The notes: generated by a model from the sequence alone, not told the origin. A DNA stretch of 64,000 bases from Thermococcus bergensis (GCF_020386975.1 NZ_JABFNK010000005.1:806001-870000); one strand, 5' to 3'; positions 46,310 to 57,412 are shown, numbered from the stretch's first letter. A program made the numbers and translations.

Positions 46310-46651
46310 ATGTCAGTTAAAATAGCTGTTTATGGAACTTTGAGAAAGGGAAAGCCTCTACATGGATATCTGGAAGATGCAATTTTCCTTGGGGAAGACT
46401 GGATCAAGGGCTATGAGCTCTACGTTGATGGATTGCCTTATGCAGTTAAAGGCTCTGGAAAGTTAAAAGTTGAGATTTGGGAGGTTGATGAGAAAACCTT
46501 CGAGCTACTCAACAACATAGAGGTCGGTGCTGGATATATGCCCGTTGAAGTCAACACAGAGTTCGGCGAGGCCATTCTATGGGAGTGGAAGTATGAACCA
46601 AGTGGGAAAAGAATAGAAAGTGGAGATTTTGATGATGCTGGAATATGGTAG
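46310..46651 (+). CDS. Gamma-glutamylcyclotransferase-fold (AIG2-like) protein
   Basis: 113 residues with the fold signature VYGTLRKGKPLHGYL at the N-terminus and WEVDEKTFELLNNIE in the middle. Family members cyclise gamma-glutamyl amines, but many archaeal ones are of unknown use. It starts three bases after the MBL gene and overlaps the next gene by seven bases. Position in this operon suggests it takes part in the same system, perhaps as a modifying or immunity-type component; this is speculation from context. Confidence 0.8.
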   Translation: MSVKIAVYGTLRKGKPLHGYLEDAIFLGEDWIKGYELYVDGLPYAVKGSGKLKVEIWEVDEKTFELLNNIEVGAGYMPVEVNTEFGEAILWEWKYEPSGKRIESGDFDDAGIW

Positions 46652-47133
46652 ACATGCGAAAAGTGCTCCGGAGAGTGTTTTGTATGGGGGCTCCTGAAAG
46701 AGATCCAAATCGTGTTTTTGAATACATAAAAGATACTGTGCTTCATCCAGAGAAACATCCAGAACACTGGGAGGACTGGCTAAGAGCGGGAAGAAGGAGA
46801 TTTTTACTCCTTAACATCATCTACTACATTCAGCATGTTATGGGAAGGGAAGAGGGAGTTACTAGGGAGGATCTTGAGGGATTTTTGGGAGAGCTGTACT
46901 ATGTTGATAGAGAGATGTTTTCCAACATAATTAAGCCATGGAAATCCTTGGATGATACTATTAAGGAGCTTCTGGAACAGGGCCTAATCTTGCAGACACC
47001 AAAGGGTGCCTATCTCGTGAATGGGGAGAAAATACGAAATGAGGAACATTTGATCTACTGGAGAAGTGTGAAGAGGATATTTGATGAAGTCAATACACAA
47101 ATTGGAGGGGATATACAAAATGGAAGAAAATAA
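46645..47133 (+). CDS. Unrecognised small protein of the McrBC-like operon
   Basis: 162 residues, no family recognised. It is helical with an aromatic, basic middle (HWEDWLRAGRRRFLLLNIIYY) and a C-terminal part (KELLEQGLILQTPKGAYLV) that could be a winged helix. It overlaps the gene before by seven bases and the nuclease gene after by 14 bases. The start may be the ATG at 46645 or at 46654. It could be an adaptor or regulator of the nuclease complex. Confidence 0.7.
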   Translation: MVDMRKVLRRVFCMGAPERDPNRVFEYIKDTVLHPEKHPEHWEDWLRAGRRRFLLLNIIYYIQHVMGREEGVTREDLEGFLGELYYVDREMFSNIIKPWKSLDDTIKELLEQGLILQTPKGAYLVNGEKIRNEEHLIYWRSVKRIFDEVNTQIGGDIQNGRK

Positions 47134-48817
47134 GAATGAAGTGCTGCTTGACAGAGAAGAAAAATATCGTCTACAAGCCATATTAAAAAATAAAAAAGAG
47201 AAGGAATGCATGATAGAAGATAATGGAACACTGTATCTCTTTGAATGGCAGGAATACAGGATTATTGGAGAAAAGGCGTTCACATTGAGGATAGGGAATG
47301 AGAACCTTGATGCAGAGAAGATTGATGATAATACATACATAGCAACATTTCAGTTCAAGAACTATATTGGTAAGACTAATATCGAGATTCTAGAAGGTAT
47401 CAAACCAATCTCTCTTAAATTTGAAAACTTTGAAGTACTCTCAGAGAAAGTTGAAAAAATTTATAAAGACAGAGAAGACATTGTAGGAAAGCATAGAAGG
47501 CTATATAAAGCGTTGGTCGAATATATAACGGAGAAATCAATTTCTCTCCCTTTCTCGATCAGTGCCCCTACGGCATTTGAAGTTGAAGAATCCGAAGAGC
47601 CTATAAGTGAGCTCTTTGCATACCACTTTCTCATAAACAATAAAGGGAGAATAATTTCGGCCTATGAAGAAATCACAAGACGTCCTCACAGAAAACTTTT
47701 TGAGAGGGAGGACTGGCTGGACTTCTGGGAAGTAAGTGAAGTTGGTGAGGATACTCTAATTTCAATCATTACTCATCCTAAATACTTGGTAAAAGCAGAA
47801 GCTTCTTCTATTGCAATTGCAAGATACCTAAACAACCATGTTCCTACCAGAGTTATTCAGAAAGTCAAGTACGAAAGCTTTGACACTCATGAGAATAGAT
47901 TTGCCAAGCGCTTTCTCAATGATCTGATAACATGGAATGAGAGAGTTATTAATTCACTTCTAACGTCGTCATCTTTAACAGCGGAACAAAGAGAGAACAT
48001 AATTTCCAAATTAAGCTTTGTCCTTGGTGAGCTAGAATACTATGCCACACGTGATATTTTTGATGATGTGGGCGAAATGGTGATTTTTCCATACACCTCT
48101 CAAGTGCTCCTTAAACGTGAAGGGTACAGAGATTTGCTCCAGCTCTGGCAAGAATTCAGAAGTTATTCACCATTTTTTGGTGAAATGCAAAAAGCCATAG
48201 ATAACAAGGATATTGCCAAGCTCTATGAGTACTGGTGCTTTTTCAAGCTTGTAGAGGAACTTGAAAGTATACTTGGATGGAAGGGTTTGAGATTAGTAAT
48301 TGAACCGACAGGAGAACTTCACGAGAGCGATAGCAAGGAAGAAGTCTATGCTGAATTCAACAATGGTTGGAGGATTTATTATAACAAAAAGTTAACTCCT
48401 AAAAAGTGGAGTTACTCTGTCTCGCTTAGACCTGATTTTTCATTATTTGCCAGGGATCCATCAGAGCAGAAGATGAGCCTTCTAGGAGTTTTCGACGCAA
48501 AATTCAAGTTCGATGTTGTCGATATTAATAAATTCGCAGATGAAGACAAAGGAATGGAAAGAGAGCCCACTCTTCAGAGATGGGCAAAGCTTGAAGACAT
48601 CTACAAGATGCACACATATAAAGACGCTCTAAATGCCAAGTTTGCTGTAGTGTTATATCCGGGAAACAAAAGCGTGTTTTTTGGGACTAACAAAAGATGT
48701 ATTGGAGATTTAGAAAGATGTGAAGGGAAGTTTGATTTAGATAGATTATTGGACAAGAATGGTGTTAAACTTGAGGGAATCGGGTATTTGTCTATGATAC
48801 CGGAGGTGAAAGGATGA
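47120..48817 (+). CDS. McrC-like PD-(D/E)xK nuclease (DUF2357/DUF524 type)
   Basis: 565 residues. An N-terminal DUF2357-like region is followed by a nuclease core with D439 (RPDFSLF) and D459-A-K461 (GVFDAKF), the PD-(D/E)xK pattern. The same arrangement is found in proteins that replace McrC beside McrB-type motors, where the nuclease cuts DNA or RNA when driven by the motor. The ATG at 47120 follows GGAGGGGAT. Its end overlaps the McrB-like gene by four bases (ATGA), so nuclease and motor are coupled. Confidence 0.85.
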   Translation: MEENKNEVLLDREEKYRLQAILKNKKEKECMIEDNGTLYLFEWQEYRIIGEKAFTLRIGNENLDAEKIDDNTYIATFQFKNYIGKTNIEILEGIKPISLKFENFEVLSEKVEKIYKDREDIVGKHRRLYKALVEYITEKSISLPFSISAPTAFEVEESEEPISELFAYHFLINNKGRIISAYEEITRRPHRKLFEREDWLDFWEVSEVGEDTLISIITHPKYLVKAEASSIAIARYLNNHVPTRVIQKVKYESFDTHENRFAKRFLNDLITWNERVINSLLTSSSLTAEQRENIISKLSFVLGELEYYATRDIFDDVGEMVIFPYTSQVLLKREGYRDLLQLWQEFRSYSPFFGEMQKAIDNKDIAKLYEYWCFFKLVEELESILGWKGLRLVIEPTGELHESDSKEEVYAEFNNGWRIYYNKKLTPKKWSYSVSLRPDFSLFARDPSEQKMSLLGVFDAKFKFDVVDINKFADEDKGMEREPTLQRWAKLEDIYKMHTYKDALNAKFAVVLYPGNKSVFFGTNKRCIGDLERCEGKFDLDRLLDKNGVKLEGIGYLSMIPEVKG

Positions 48818-51278
48818 TAAACCAAAATAAACTTCGAGAGTTAATTAGAGAGTATTGTCGTACAGAGCTTGAAGTGGCAAAAAATGAATGGGCCGATAAA
48901 AACATTAAGGAATTTAGAGAGACTCTTGATAAAATTAAGAGAACTGGTAACTATGAACTTCTGAAAAAGGCTATTAGTTATCTGCATTCCGGGAGAAATG
49001 CTATTAGATTTCACATTAAGGATACATCCGAACTAAAACAGCTCTGGGAGAATTTCCTGAAAGAAATCGTCGAAACTGACCCAGAAGAAATTTTAAAGGA
49101 TATCGATGAACGCTTTGAGAAGTGGGAAGAAATAAAAGGCGTTGGGAAGGGGCTTGTATCTGAAGCTTTAGCTTTTTATTATCCAACTCACTTTAGCCCG
49201 TGGAATAATACTGTTGAATGGTACTTCCAGGAACTTGGGTGGAGAAAGCCAATGAAATATTCAGAAGTTCTTTCCCGCCTTAAAGAGCTAAAGAGCATTT
49301 TTGAAGAAGAATGTGATCATCAGGACATCAACTATGTTATCATAGACCATTTTGGCTGGTGGCTTCAGGTTAAAGTACAAACAAAAAATCTGTCAGAGAA
49401 GCTGGCATCGCTACTAAAACAACTTAAAGCGACCCATAACGATGAGTGGGTCTTAAAAGAGAAAGAATTTAGGGGATATCTTCAGAGAATAAAGGAATTG
49501 GCAAAGAAAGGAGACTCAATTACAGAAGAAGAGTTTAAAGAACTTCTGAATACTGTCAATAAAGTTCATGAGTTGTTGGGTGTGGAGGTATTATGGTTGT
49601 GGGGAAGTGCAAAAGCTTCAGGTGAGGTGGCACGTGACATTTTGTCTAGGCCAGATTTTCAGGAACTAATGCAGGTTGTGGAAGAAATCGATGACATAAA
49701 AGAAGTTGAGATGAATAGCGAGATTCTACAGCTAATTCTCAAAGTAATGGAAGCTCCCCACACCAAAGTATCTACACTAAGCTCATGGATTTTTGTTTTT
49801 AATCCAAAGGTATTCTTTCCCATTCACAGTCATATAATGAGCGGAGAAATTATTGAGAGATTAGAACTGAATAAGTTCTGGGACGTTCAAAAATACTCCA
49901 AAAAGAAACTTAAAAAAGTTACCGAGGAATACCTAAGGTTCCTTAGTGCTTTAAATATTGCTGTCGAGGAAGCTAGTGTTGATGACATGAGTGAGGTAGT
50001 ATTTTATTTTGCAAAGAAAGGACAAAGTGAATCAGTTACACTAAAACAGTATTTCGCTTCAAAAGGCTATCTCTACCCAGAGCATCTAGTTTCCCAGTTC
50101 TACACCGCCCTCAAGACCAAGGGCTTCGTTATCCTTTCAGGCCTCACGGGGACTGGCAAAACGAAAATTGTCCAGGAACTGGCAGAGCTTCTCGACCCTG
50201 AAAAGAAAAATTTCCTCTTCCTCCCGGTTCGCCCGGATTGGAGGGACTCAAAGCAGCTGCTTGGGTACTACAACCCATTAACCGGCGAATATCACAAGAC
50301 CAAGCTACTTGAGTTCATTCTAAAAGCCAAGGAAGACTACGAGAAGAACGGGAGGGGTGCCATGCCTACTTCGTCCTGCTTGACGAGATGAACCTTGCCC
50401 ACGTGGAGTACTATTTCGCCGACTTCCTAAGTGTTCTTGAGAGTGGGAGAGACGAAAAAGGCTTCACTAAGGAGGGAATACCCCTACACGACAGTGATGA
50501 GGTTGAAAAGTTCCTGGAAATCCCCAAAGAGCTTAAACTTCCCCCGAACCTCTACATCGTTGGAACTGTCAACATGGATGAGACAACATACGCCTTCAGC
50601 CCAAAAGTCCTCGACAGGGCTTTCACGATAGAGTTTCACGAGGTGGAGCTTGAGAAGTATCCTCCAGAAGAAAATGCGGATGATGGATCGGCCTATGGGC
50701 TTGTGGTGCCGTTAAGAGAGGCCATTCTGGAGGATCTTCGTGGCAAAGATGACCAGTTCCTTGCCCGCTCGAAAGATGAAATAAACGAGGATGTCAAAAA
50801 ACTGAAGGGTACTGAGTACTGGCAAATCCTCATTGAATTAAACAAAGCTCTCGAGCCTTACGACCTCCACTTTGGATATAGAGTAGTCGACGAAATAGCT
50901 TTGTTCTTCAAAAATGCCAAAGAAAGCCAAGAAAGAGAAATAGTCAAATTTGAGAATGACGATGAAATCTTTGACTTGGCACTTCTCATGAAAGTCCTTC
51001 CAAAGTTCCACGGGAACAGGAAGAAGCTTGAAAAGCCATTGAAGGAGGTTTTAAAGCTTTGTATGAACGAACAGGTCACCATAAAGCTCGATAGAAATGA
51101 AAACAAAATCGAGATTAAATTACCAGACGAGATTGATAAGCTCAGTAGTGATATGATTGTTGCCATACTCAAAGAGTGGGAAACTTACAAGGACAACTTC
51201 CGCTTTAAGCACATGGCTAAAAAAGTCCTCCGCATGCTGAGGCAACTCTATGAGATTGGATTCGCAAGCTTTAGTTAA
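48814..51278 (+). pseudogene. McrB-like AAA+ motor with a frameshift between Walker A and Walker B
   Basis: The first frame (48814-50391) holds a long N-terminal sensor region and Walker A GLTGTGKT at residues 443-450. The second frame, one base back, starts within HAYFVLLDEMNLAHVEYYF (Walker B) and holds the McrB-type NMDE and KVLDRAF (arginine finger) parts up to 51278. The break is near GGAGGGGTGCC (about 50353-50363); one more G would restore about 821 residues. The N-terminal region has two similar motifs (FYYPTHFSPWN and VFNPKVFFPIH), suggesting a duplicated recognition fold. If the shift is real, the motor is dead; if an error, the system is complete. Confidence 0.85.
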
Positions 51279-51545
51279 TTTTCACTCTTTTTAACTATTT
51301 TTGACAGAACTATAATTCTTTAAGTAATTCCTTTAGTTGCGGAGAATAGGAAAAACCACATTAAAACTAATTCAACAACATGAAGGACTTGCCATAGATG
51401 AATTTTCATCTAAGAGGAAATAGGTTATCAATTCTCAGGAATATTGAAATTTAAAGCCTCTCCAAAAGCGAGATTTTCTTGATCTTGATAGGTGGTTTGA
51501 AAAAAGTTATTAACCTCTTAGCCGAATGTTAAATGGTGGTGTAAA
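51279..51545. other. Spacer after the McrBC-like operon
   Basis: 267 AT-rich bases. T-rich runs at about 51281-51303 may end the operon transcript. A short stretch near 51340-51422 reads RIGKTTLKLIQQHEGLAID in one frame and then stops, perhaps the relic of a helix-turn-helix protein. TATA and ribosome signals for moaB lie at the right end. Confidence 0.35.
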
Positions 51546-52055
51546 ATGGGAGTTGAAGAGCACAAAGCCAAAGCACCCAAAAAGTTCAAGTTCGCCGTTA
51601 TAACCGTCAGCGACACCGCAAGCCGCGGAAAGAGGGAAGACCTAAGCGGTTATTACATAATTGAGGAGCTGAAAAAGGAAGGAAATGAGAACGTCTATTA
51701 TGCAGTTGTGCCGGATGAAAAGCTCAAGATAATAAAGGCTGTAATTGAAGCCCTTGAAAAGGCCGATGTTGTGATTACAACGGGCGGTACCGGAATAACA
51801 AGGAGAGACGTGACGATTGAAGCCTTGAGACCCCTCTTTGATAAAGAACTCGTAGGTTTTGGGGAGATATTCAGGTTAAAGAGCTACGAAGAAGTTGGAA
51901 CCGCTGCGGTTCTAAGCAGAGCAACCGCGGGAATAATAAGGGATAAAGAAAGCAAAGTCGTCTTCTGTCTGCCGGGAAGTCTAAACGCAGTGAAAACAGC
52001 CCTTGAAATTATCAAAAAAGAAGCCTATCACATTCTCAAACATGCGAGGGAGTAG
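51546..52055 (+). CDS. moaB: Molybdenum/tungsten cofactor protein MoaB
   Basis: 169 residues of the MoaB/MogA family: VITVSDTASRG near residue 20, TTGGTGITRRDVT near 78, and GSLNAVKTAL near the end. It adenylates molybdopterin before metal insertion; in Thermococcales tungsten is the physiological metal. It lies just upstream of moeA with a repeat-rich spacer between. The aor operon of this window is a consumer of the product. Confidence 0.95.
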   Translation: MGVEEHKAKAPKKFKFAVITVSDTASRGKREDLSGYYIIEELKKEGNENVYYAVVPDEKLKIIKAVIEALEKADVVITTGGTGITRRDVTIEALRPLFDKELVGFGEIFRLKSYEEVGTAAVLSRATAGIIRDKESKVVFCLPGSLNAVKTALEIIKKEAYHILKHARE

Positions 52056-52096
52056 TTATAAGTTATAACTTTTAACTTATAACTTAAAAGTTAGAA
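52055..52096. repeat. AT-rich inverted repeat containing dispersed repeat copy B
   Basis: GTTATAAGTTA (52055-52065), seven bases, TAACTTATAAC (52073-52083) form an 11-bp inverted repeat that begins at the moaB stop. It runs into TTATAACTTAAAAGTTAGAA (52077-52096), which is the 20-bp repeat in reverse orientation. It fills the whole moaB-moeA spacer up to the moeA ribosome site, so it could affect moeA expression. Confidence 0.75.
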
Positions 52097-52105
52097 GGTG
52101 ATAAG

Positions 52106-53296
52106 ATGAGGGAATTCAAACAGCTAACCCCCTACAGAAAAGCCCTCGAAATGATGCTGAACGATATAAAAGAGCTTGAAGAAACCGAGGAACTTCCCCT
52201 TGACGAAGCTCTCGGGAGAGTGCTTGCCGAGGATGTTGTCTCACCAATAGATTTACCCCCCTTTGATCGCTCTGCCGTTGATGGGTATGCGGTTAGGGCT
52301 GAAGATACTTTCCAAGCGAGGGAGTACGCTCCGGTGGAGCTCGAGGTTATCGATGAAATCACTGCTGGAATGGAAAGCGAGAGAGAGGTCACCAACGGTA
52401 AAGCAATAAAGCTAATGACCGGCAACAAGATGCCAAAGGGTGCAAATGCGGTTATTGAGCAGGAAAAGGTGAAGCGAGAGGAGAACAAAATCTACGTCCT
52501 CAGACCCGTTGCCCCAGGGCAGAATGTTGCATTTAAGGGCGAAGACGTGAGAAAGGGAGAAGTAGTCCTCAGGAAAGGGAGAATATTAAAGCCTCAAGAC
52601 CTTGGAATGCTCAAGGGACTTGGAATTAAAACCGTTAAGGTGAAGAGAAAGCCCAAGGTTGGGATAATGGTTACAGGTGATGAGCTAATAGAAGAGCTGA
52701 ATGAAGAAGCCCTGAGAAGTGGAAAAATCTTGGAAAGCAACTCCGCAATGCTGAAAGCTCTTGTGAGGGAATACTTTGGCGAACCGGTCTTCTACGGTAT
52801 AATTCCGGACGATGAAGAGCTCATAGGCAAAACAATTGAAAGGGCAAAAAAGGAGTGCGACCTCGTTTTAATCACCGGTGGAAGCGCCTTTGGAGAGAAG
52901 GACTATGCCCACAAGTTCGTCAACCTGCTCTTCCATGGATGCACAAACAAGCCGGGAAGACCGATAGGGTATGGCGAGAGAGTCTTCGTCATGAGCGGTT
53001 ACCCTGCTGCTGTATTTGCCCAGTTCCATCTCTACGTCAAATATGCTTTAGCAAAGCTTGTTGGGGCAGATTACAAGCCGATAAGGGTTAAGGCAAGGCT
53101 CAGGGAGAAAGTGCCATCATCTCTGGGAAGGCATGAGTTTGTGAAGGTTTACTATGAAAACGGCGAAGCTGTGCCGATTAAGAAAAAGGGAAGCGGAATA
53201 ATGAGCGCAATAGTTGAGAGCAACGCTTATCTCGAAATCCCGGAGGACAGCGAGGGGTATAAAGAGGGAGAGGAGGTCTGGGTCACGCTTTATTGA
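52106..53296 (+). CDS. moeA: Molybdenum/tungsten insertase MoeA
   Basis: 396 residues. DLPPFDRSAVDGYAVRAED near residue 50 and TGDELIEELNEEA near 196, GGSAFGEKDYAH near 257 and the C-terminal MoeA domain IV are present. It inserts tungstate or molybdate into adenylated molybdopterin made by MoaB. ATG at 52106 follows AAGGTGAT. Operon with moaB. Confidence 0.96.
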   Translation: MREFKQLTPYRKALEMMLNDIKELEETEELPLDEALGRVLAEDVVSPIDLPPFDRSAVDGYAVRAEDTFQAREYAPVELEVIDEITAGMESEREVTNGKAIKLMTGNKMPKGANAVIEQEKVKREENKIYVLRPVAPGQNVAFKGEDVRKGEVVLRKGRILKPQDLGMLKGLGIKTVKVKRKPKVGIMVTGDELIEELNEEALRSGKILESNSAMLKALVREYFGEPVFYGIIPDDEELIGKTIERAKKECDLVLITGGSAFGEKDYAHKFVNLLFHGCTNKPGRPIGYGERVFVMSGYPAAVFAQFHLYVKYALAKLVGADYKPIRVKARLREKVPSSLGRHEFVKVYYENGEAVPIKKKGSGIMSAIVESNAYLEIPEDSEGYKEGEEVWVTLY

Positions 53297-53308
53297 ATAT
53301 CTGCCTTT

Positions 53309-54373
<1,065 letters not shown>

Positions 54374-54703
54374 CTACTCAAGGGACTTCAGAGCTTCCAA
54401 AAATCTCTGCACCACTTCTTTGGGAGCATCTTTCTTGGGGCTTCTCTTCATTCTCGGCGGCTCTCCATGTTTATATCTCTCAATCCACTCAAAAACCTGT
54501 TCAAGGGCTTCTTTAAAGTTGCTTACAGGTTCAAAGGGCTCATCAAGGTAATAAATCTCTTCATCTTTGAGGTCATATATCAGAACTGCCGGGTAAAGGG
54601 TATCATCCTTACATGGGCATTCAGACTCTACGCTGACTTCAATAACAAAATCCCCTACCTCAAGAATCCCCTCCTCTTTTAGGGTTTCTTTCCACTTGCT
54701 CAT
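54374..54703 (-). CDS. Unknown acidic protein of 109 residues
   Basis: No family recognised. The middle has SECPCKDDTLYPAVLIYDL with a CPC pair, and a C-terminal basic patch (PPRMKRSPKKDAPK) followed by a helix. The start has no strong ribosome site. It lies between dys and a divergent phosphoesterase gene. Base composition is similar to its neighbours, so it seems a native gene. Confidence 0.65.
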   Translation of the reverse strand: MSKWKETLKEEGILEVGDFVIEVSVESECPCKDDTLYPAVLIYDLKDEEIYYLDEPFEPVSNFKEALEQVFEWIERYKHGEPPRMKRSPKKDAPKEVVQRFLEALKSLE

Positions 54704-54787
54704 ACGTCTTATGAATTGCTTTTCAGGTTTTAAAATTTAACCATCAAACATTTAAGCCCTCCCGTGTATTCTGTAGAGGGTGGTGAG

Positions 54788-55447
54788 ATGAGGATAATAG
54801 CGGTAACGGACATCCACGGAAGAGATAACAGGGTAAAAGAGTTCTTGGAGCACATCAAAGATGAAGAGTTCGACCTTATTATGATAGCAGGGGACATAAC
54901 TCACTTTGGAGGTAAAGAAACGGCTTATAATATTCTGAAGGAGTTCATAGGTTTCGGAAAGCTTTTTTATGCGGTTATGGGGAACTGTGATGGTAGGGAT
55001 GTCCTTGAACTGCTTGAAGAACTCAATGTCAGCCTTCATGATAAAAGGGTGGAGTTTAATGGCGTTGGCATCGTTGGAATAGGTGGCTCGAACATAACGC
55101 CGTTCTCCACTATATGGGAGTTCAGCGAAGAGGAGATTTGGGAAATTCTGACCAAAAATTATCAAGATGGCGATATAGTGCTTTCTCACGTTCCGCCTAA
55201 AAACACCAAAGTTGATAAAACTCTTGTAGGGACTCATGCTGGCAGCAAGTCATTGAGAAAGTTCATAGAGGAGAAGCAGCCGCCGTTGGTCATATGTGGC
55301 CATATACATGAGGGAACGGGGATAGATAGAATTGGAGAAACCCTGATTGTAAACCCGGGCCCTCTGGCAAAGGGACACTATGCCGTTATAGAGTTTAATA
55401 AAGAACAGAAAAAGGTGAAGGATATAATCCTTGAGAAATTCCTATGA
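54788..55447 (+). CDS. Calcineurin-like metallophosphoesterase
   Basis: 219 residues with the full metal set: TDIHGR near residue 7, AGDITHFGG near 33, GNCDGRD near 69, LSHVPP near 134 and CGHIHEG near 174. It hydrolyses phosphoesters in the cytoplasm; the substrate (nucleotide, protein or phosphodiester) is open. The ATG at 54788 has GAGGGTGG upstream. A tRNA gene follows 42 bases later. Confidence 0.88.
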   Translation: MRIIAVTDIHGRDNRVKEFLEHIKDEEFDLIMIAGDITHFGGKETAYNILKEFIGFGKLFYAVMGNCDGRDVLELLEELNVSLHDKRVEFNGVGIVGIGGSNITPFSTIWEFSEEEIWEILTKNYQDGDIVLSHVPPKNTKVDKTLVGTHAGSKSLRKFIEEKQPPLVICGHIHEGTGIDRIGETLIVNPGPLAKGHYAVIEFNKEQKKVKDIILEKFL

Positions 55448-55489
55448 CGGAAAACTTTTTAAGCTGACCTTAAAGATAAAAATCGGGAT

Positions 55490-55566
55490 GGGCCGGTAGC
55501 TCAGCCTGGGAGAGCGACGGCTTCGCAAGCCGTAGGCCGCGGGTTCAAATCCCGCCCGGTCCACCA
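55490..55566 (+). tRNA. tRNA-Ala (anticodon CGC)
   Basis: Cloverleaf with acceptor GGGCCGG/CCGGTCC, which gives the G3-U70 pair that marks tRNA-Ala. The anticodon stem ACGGC/GCCGT encloses TTCGCAA with anticodon CGC (reads GCG). The T arm has GGTTCAAATCC. Discriminator A, CCA encoded (55564-55566). No intron. Confidence 0.97.
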
Positions 55567-55663
55567 TTTTCGTTTAAGGGAATCTCAATTATTGAACAAA
55601 AATCCAAACCTCTGAAGCAAAACTTTTTTAGGTGCTTTGCCTTCATGCACTAAGGTGGTGTTC

Positions 55664-57367
55664 ATGGATAAGTATGAAGTTCTTCAAGACCTGATGAAAA
55701 GGAGAGGCTTTGCGTGGGGTAGTTTTGAAATCTATGGTGGAGCGAGAGGTTTTTATGATTACGGTCCCTTGGGAGCTACAATAAAAAGAAAAATCGAGAA
55801 GAAAATCAGAGAAGCTTTCATAAGAGAGGGCTTCTTTGAAATTGAAACGCCAGACATTACGCCGGAGGAAGTTTTTATCGCCTCTGGTCACGTGGAGAAG
55901 TTCGTTGACCCGTTAACCGAGTGTAAAAAGTGCGGCTCAAGGTTTAGAGCCGATCACCTTGTTGAAGAAGCCCTTGGCATAGACACCGAGGGGCTTAGTG
56001 CCGAGCACCTCACGCAACTCATAAGAGAGCACGGCATAAAGTGCCCAGAATGTGGCGGAGAGCTCAGCGATGTGTGGTATTTCAATTTGATGTTTGAAAC
56101 TTACATCGGGCCTTACAAAGATAAGAAGGGTTACCTGAGGCCTGAGACTGCCCAGGGGATATTCGTGAACTTCAAGCGCTTGAACAACTTCGCCAGAAAC
56201 CAGCTCCCATTTGGAGTTTTCCAGATAGGGAAGGCCTATAGAAACGAGATTTCCCCAAGACAGGGAATGTTGAGACTCAGAGAGTTTACTCAGGCAGAGG
56301 TCGAGATTTTCTTCAATCCCAATGAGACCGAGCATCCGCACTTTGATGAGGTTAAAGACGAGATTGTCAGGCTTTATCCAATAGAACACCAGCTCAAAGA
56401 CCTCGGTACGATTGAAATTACTCTCGAAGAGGCTGTGAAGAAGGGCTACGTGATGAACACATTCTTTGCCTATTACATGGGCATGGTAAAGAGAATTCTC
56501 CTCGACATAGGCATTCCCGAGGATAAAATCAGGTTCAGACAGCAACTGCCGGAAGAGAGGGCGCACTACTCAAGCGACACATGGGACGTTGAAATCCACA
56601 GCGAAAGGTTTGGATGGATTGAGTGCGTTGGTATAGCCTACAGGGGAGACTACGATCTAAGCAGACACATAAAAGAAAGCGGGGCAGATTTAACAGTTAT
56701 GATCCACTACAAAGAACCCAAGATAGTTAAAAAGCTTAAGGTTTCCCTCAATATGAAAAAAGTTGGGCCTAAACTTAAGAAAGATGCAAAAAGGATTGAC
56801 CAGAAGCTCCAGGAGATGAGCCAGGAAGAGCTCAAGAAAATAGTGGAAGGGCTTGAGCAGATTGGAAAGGTTATCATTGACGGCTATGAACTTGAAAAAG
56901 ACGACTTCATCATCAAAGAGGTTGAAGAAAAGATAACCGGCGAAAAGATAGTGCCCCACGTCTTGGAGCCGAGTTTTGGTATCGACAGGCCCTTCTACCT
57001 GCTCCTTGAGAATTCCCTAGCCGTAGACGAGGACGGAAGAGTTTATCTCAAGATAAAGAAGGACATGGCGCCAATAGAAGTTGCCGTGCTTCCTCTCGTA
57101 GCCAAGGAGCCCCTAACGAACATAGCCTATGACGTCTTCAGAACCCTGCAAAAAGAGGGCTTCATAGTGGTCTATGACGAGAAAGACACTATTGGAAGGA
57201 GATATGCGAGGTATGACGAGATAGGGACGCCGTACTGTGTGACAATAGACAACCAGACACCCGAAGACAATACCGTGACGATAAGGGATAGAGACACGAG
57301 GGAGCAGATAAGGGTAAGCATTGAGGAACTTCCGAGGAAACTGAAGGAGCTGATTTTTGGGAGCTGA
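55664..57367 (+). CDS. glyS: Glycyl-tRNA synthetase
   Basis: 567-residue class IIa synthetase of the alpha2 type: opening RRGFAWGSFEIYGGARGFYDYGP in parts, motif 2 in GKAYRNEISPRQGMLRLREFTQ near residue 200, zinc pairs CKKCGS and CPECGG, motif 3 FGIDRPFYLLLE near 442, and the C-terminal anticodon domain. Charges tRNA-Gly. ATG at 55664 follows GGTGGTG. Confidence 0.96.
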   Translation: MDKYEVLQDLMKRRGFAWGSFEIYGGARGFYDYGPLGATIKRKIEKKIREAFIREGFFEIETPDITPEEVFIASGHVEKFVDPLTECKKCGSRFRADHLVEEALGIDTEGLSAEHLTQLIREHGIKCPECGGELSDVWYFNLMFETYIGPYKDKKGYLRPETAQGIFVNFKRLNNFARNQLPFGVFQIGKAYRNEISPRQGMLRLREFTQAEVEIFFNPNETEHPHFDEVKDEIVRLYPIEHQLKDLGTIEITLEEAVKKGYVMNTFFAYYMGMVKRILLDIGIPEDKIRFRQQLPEERAHYSSDTWDVEIHSERFGWIECVGIAYRGDYDLSRHIKESGADLTVMIHYKEPKIVKKLKVSLNMKKVGPKLKKDAKRIDQKLQEMSQEELKKIVEGLEQIGKVIIDGYELEKDDFIIKEVEEKITGEKIVPHVLEPSFGIDRPFYLLLENSLAVDEDGRVYLKIKKDMAPIEVAVLPLVAKEPLTNIAYDVFRTLQKEGFIVVYDEKDTIGRRYARYDEIGTPYCVTIDNQTPEDNTVTIRDRDTREQIRVSIEELPRKLKELIFGS

Positions 57368-57412
57368 TCTCATTTCTTTTTTCTTACCATAAATGAAGCG
57401 CAGTGAAGTATT

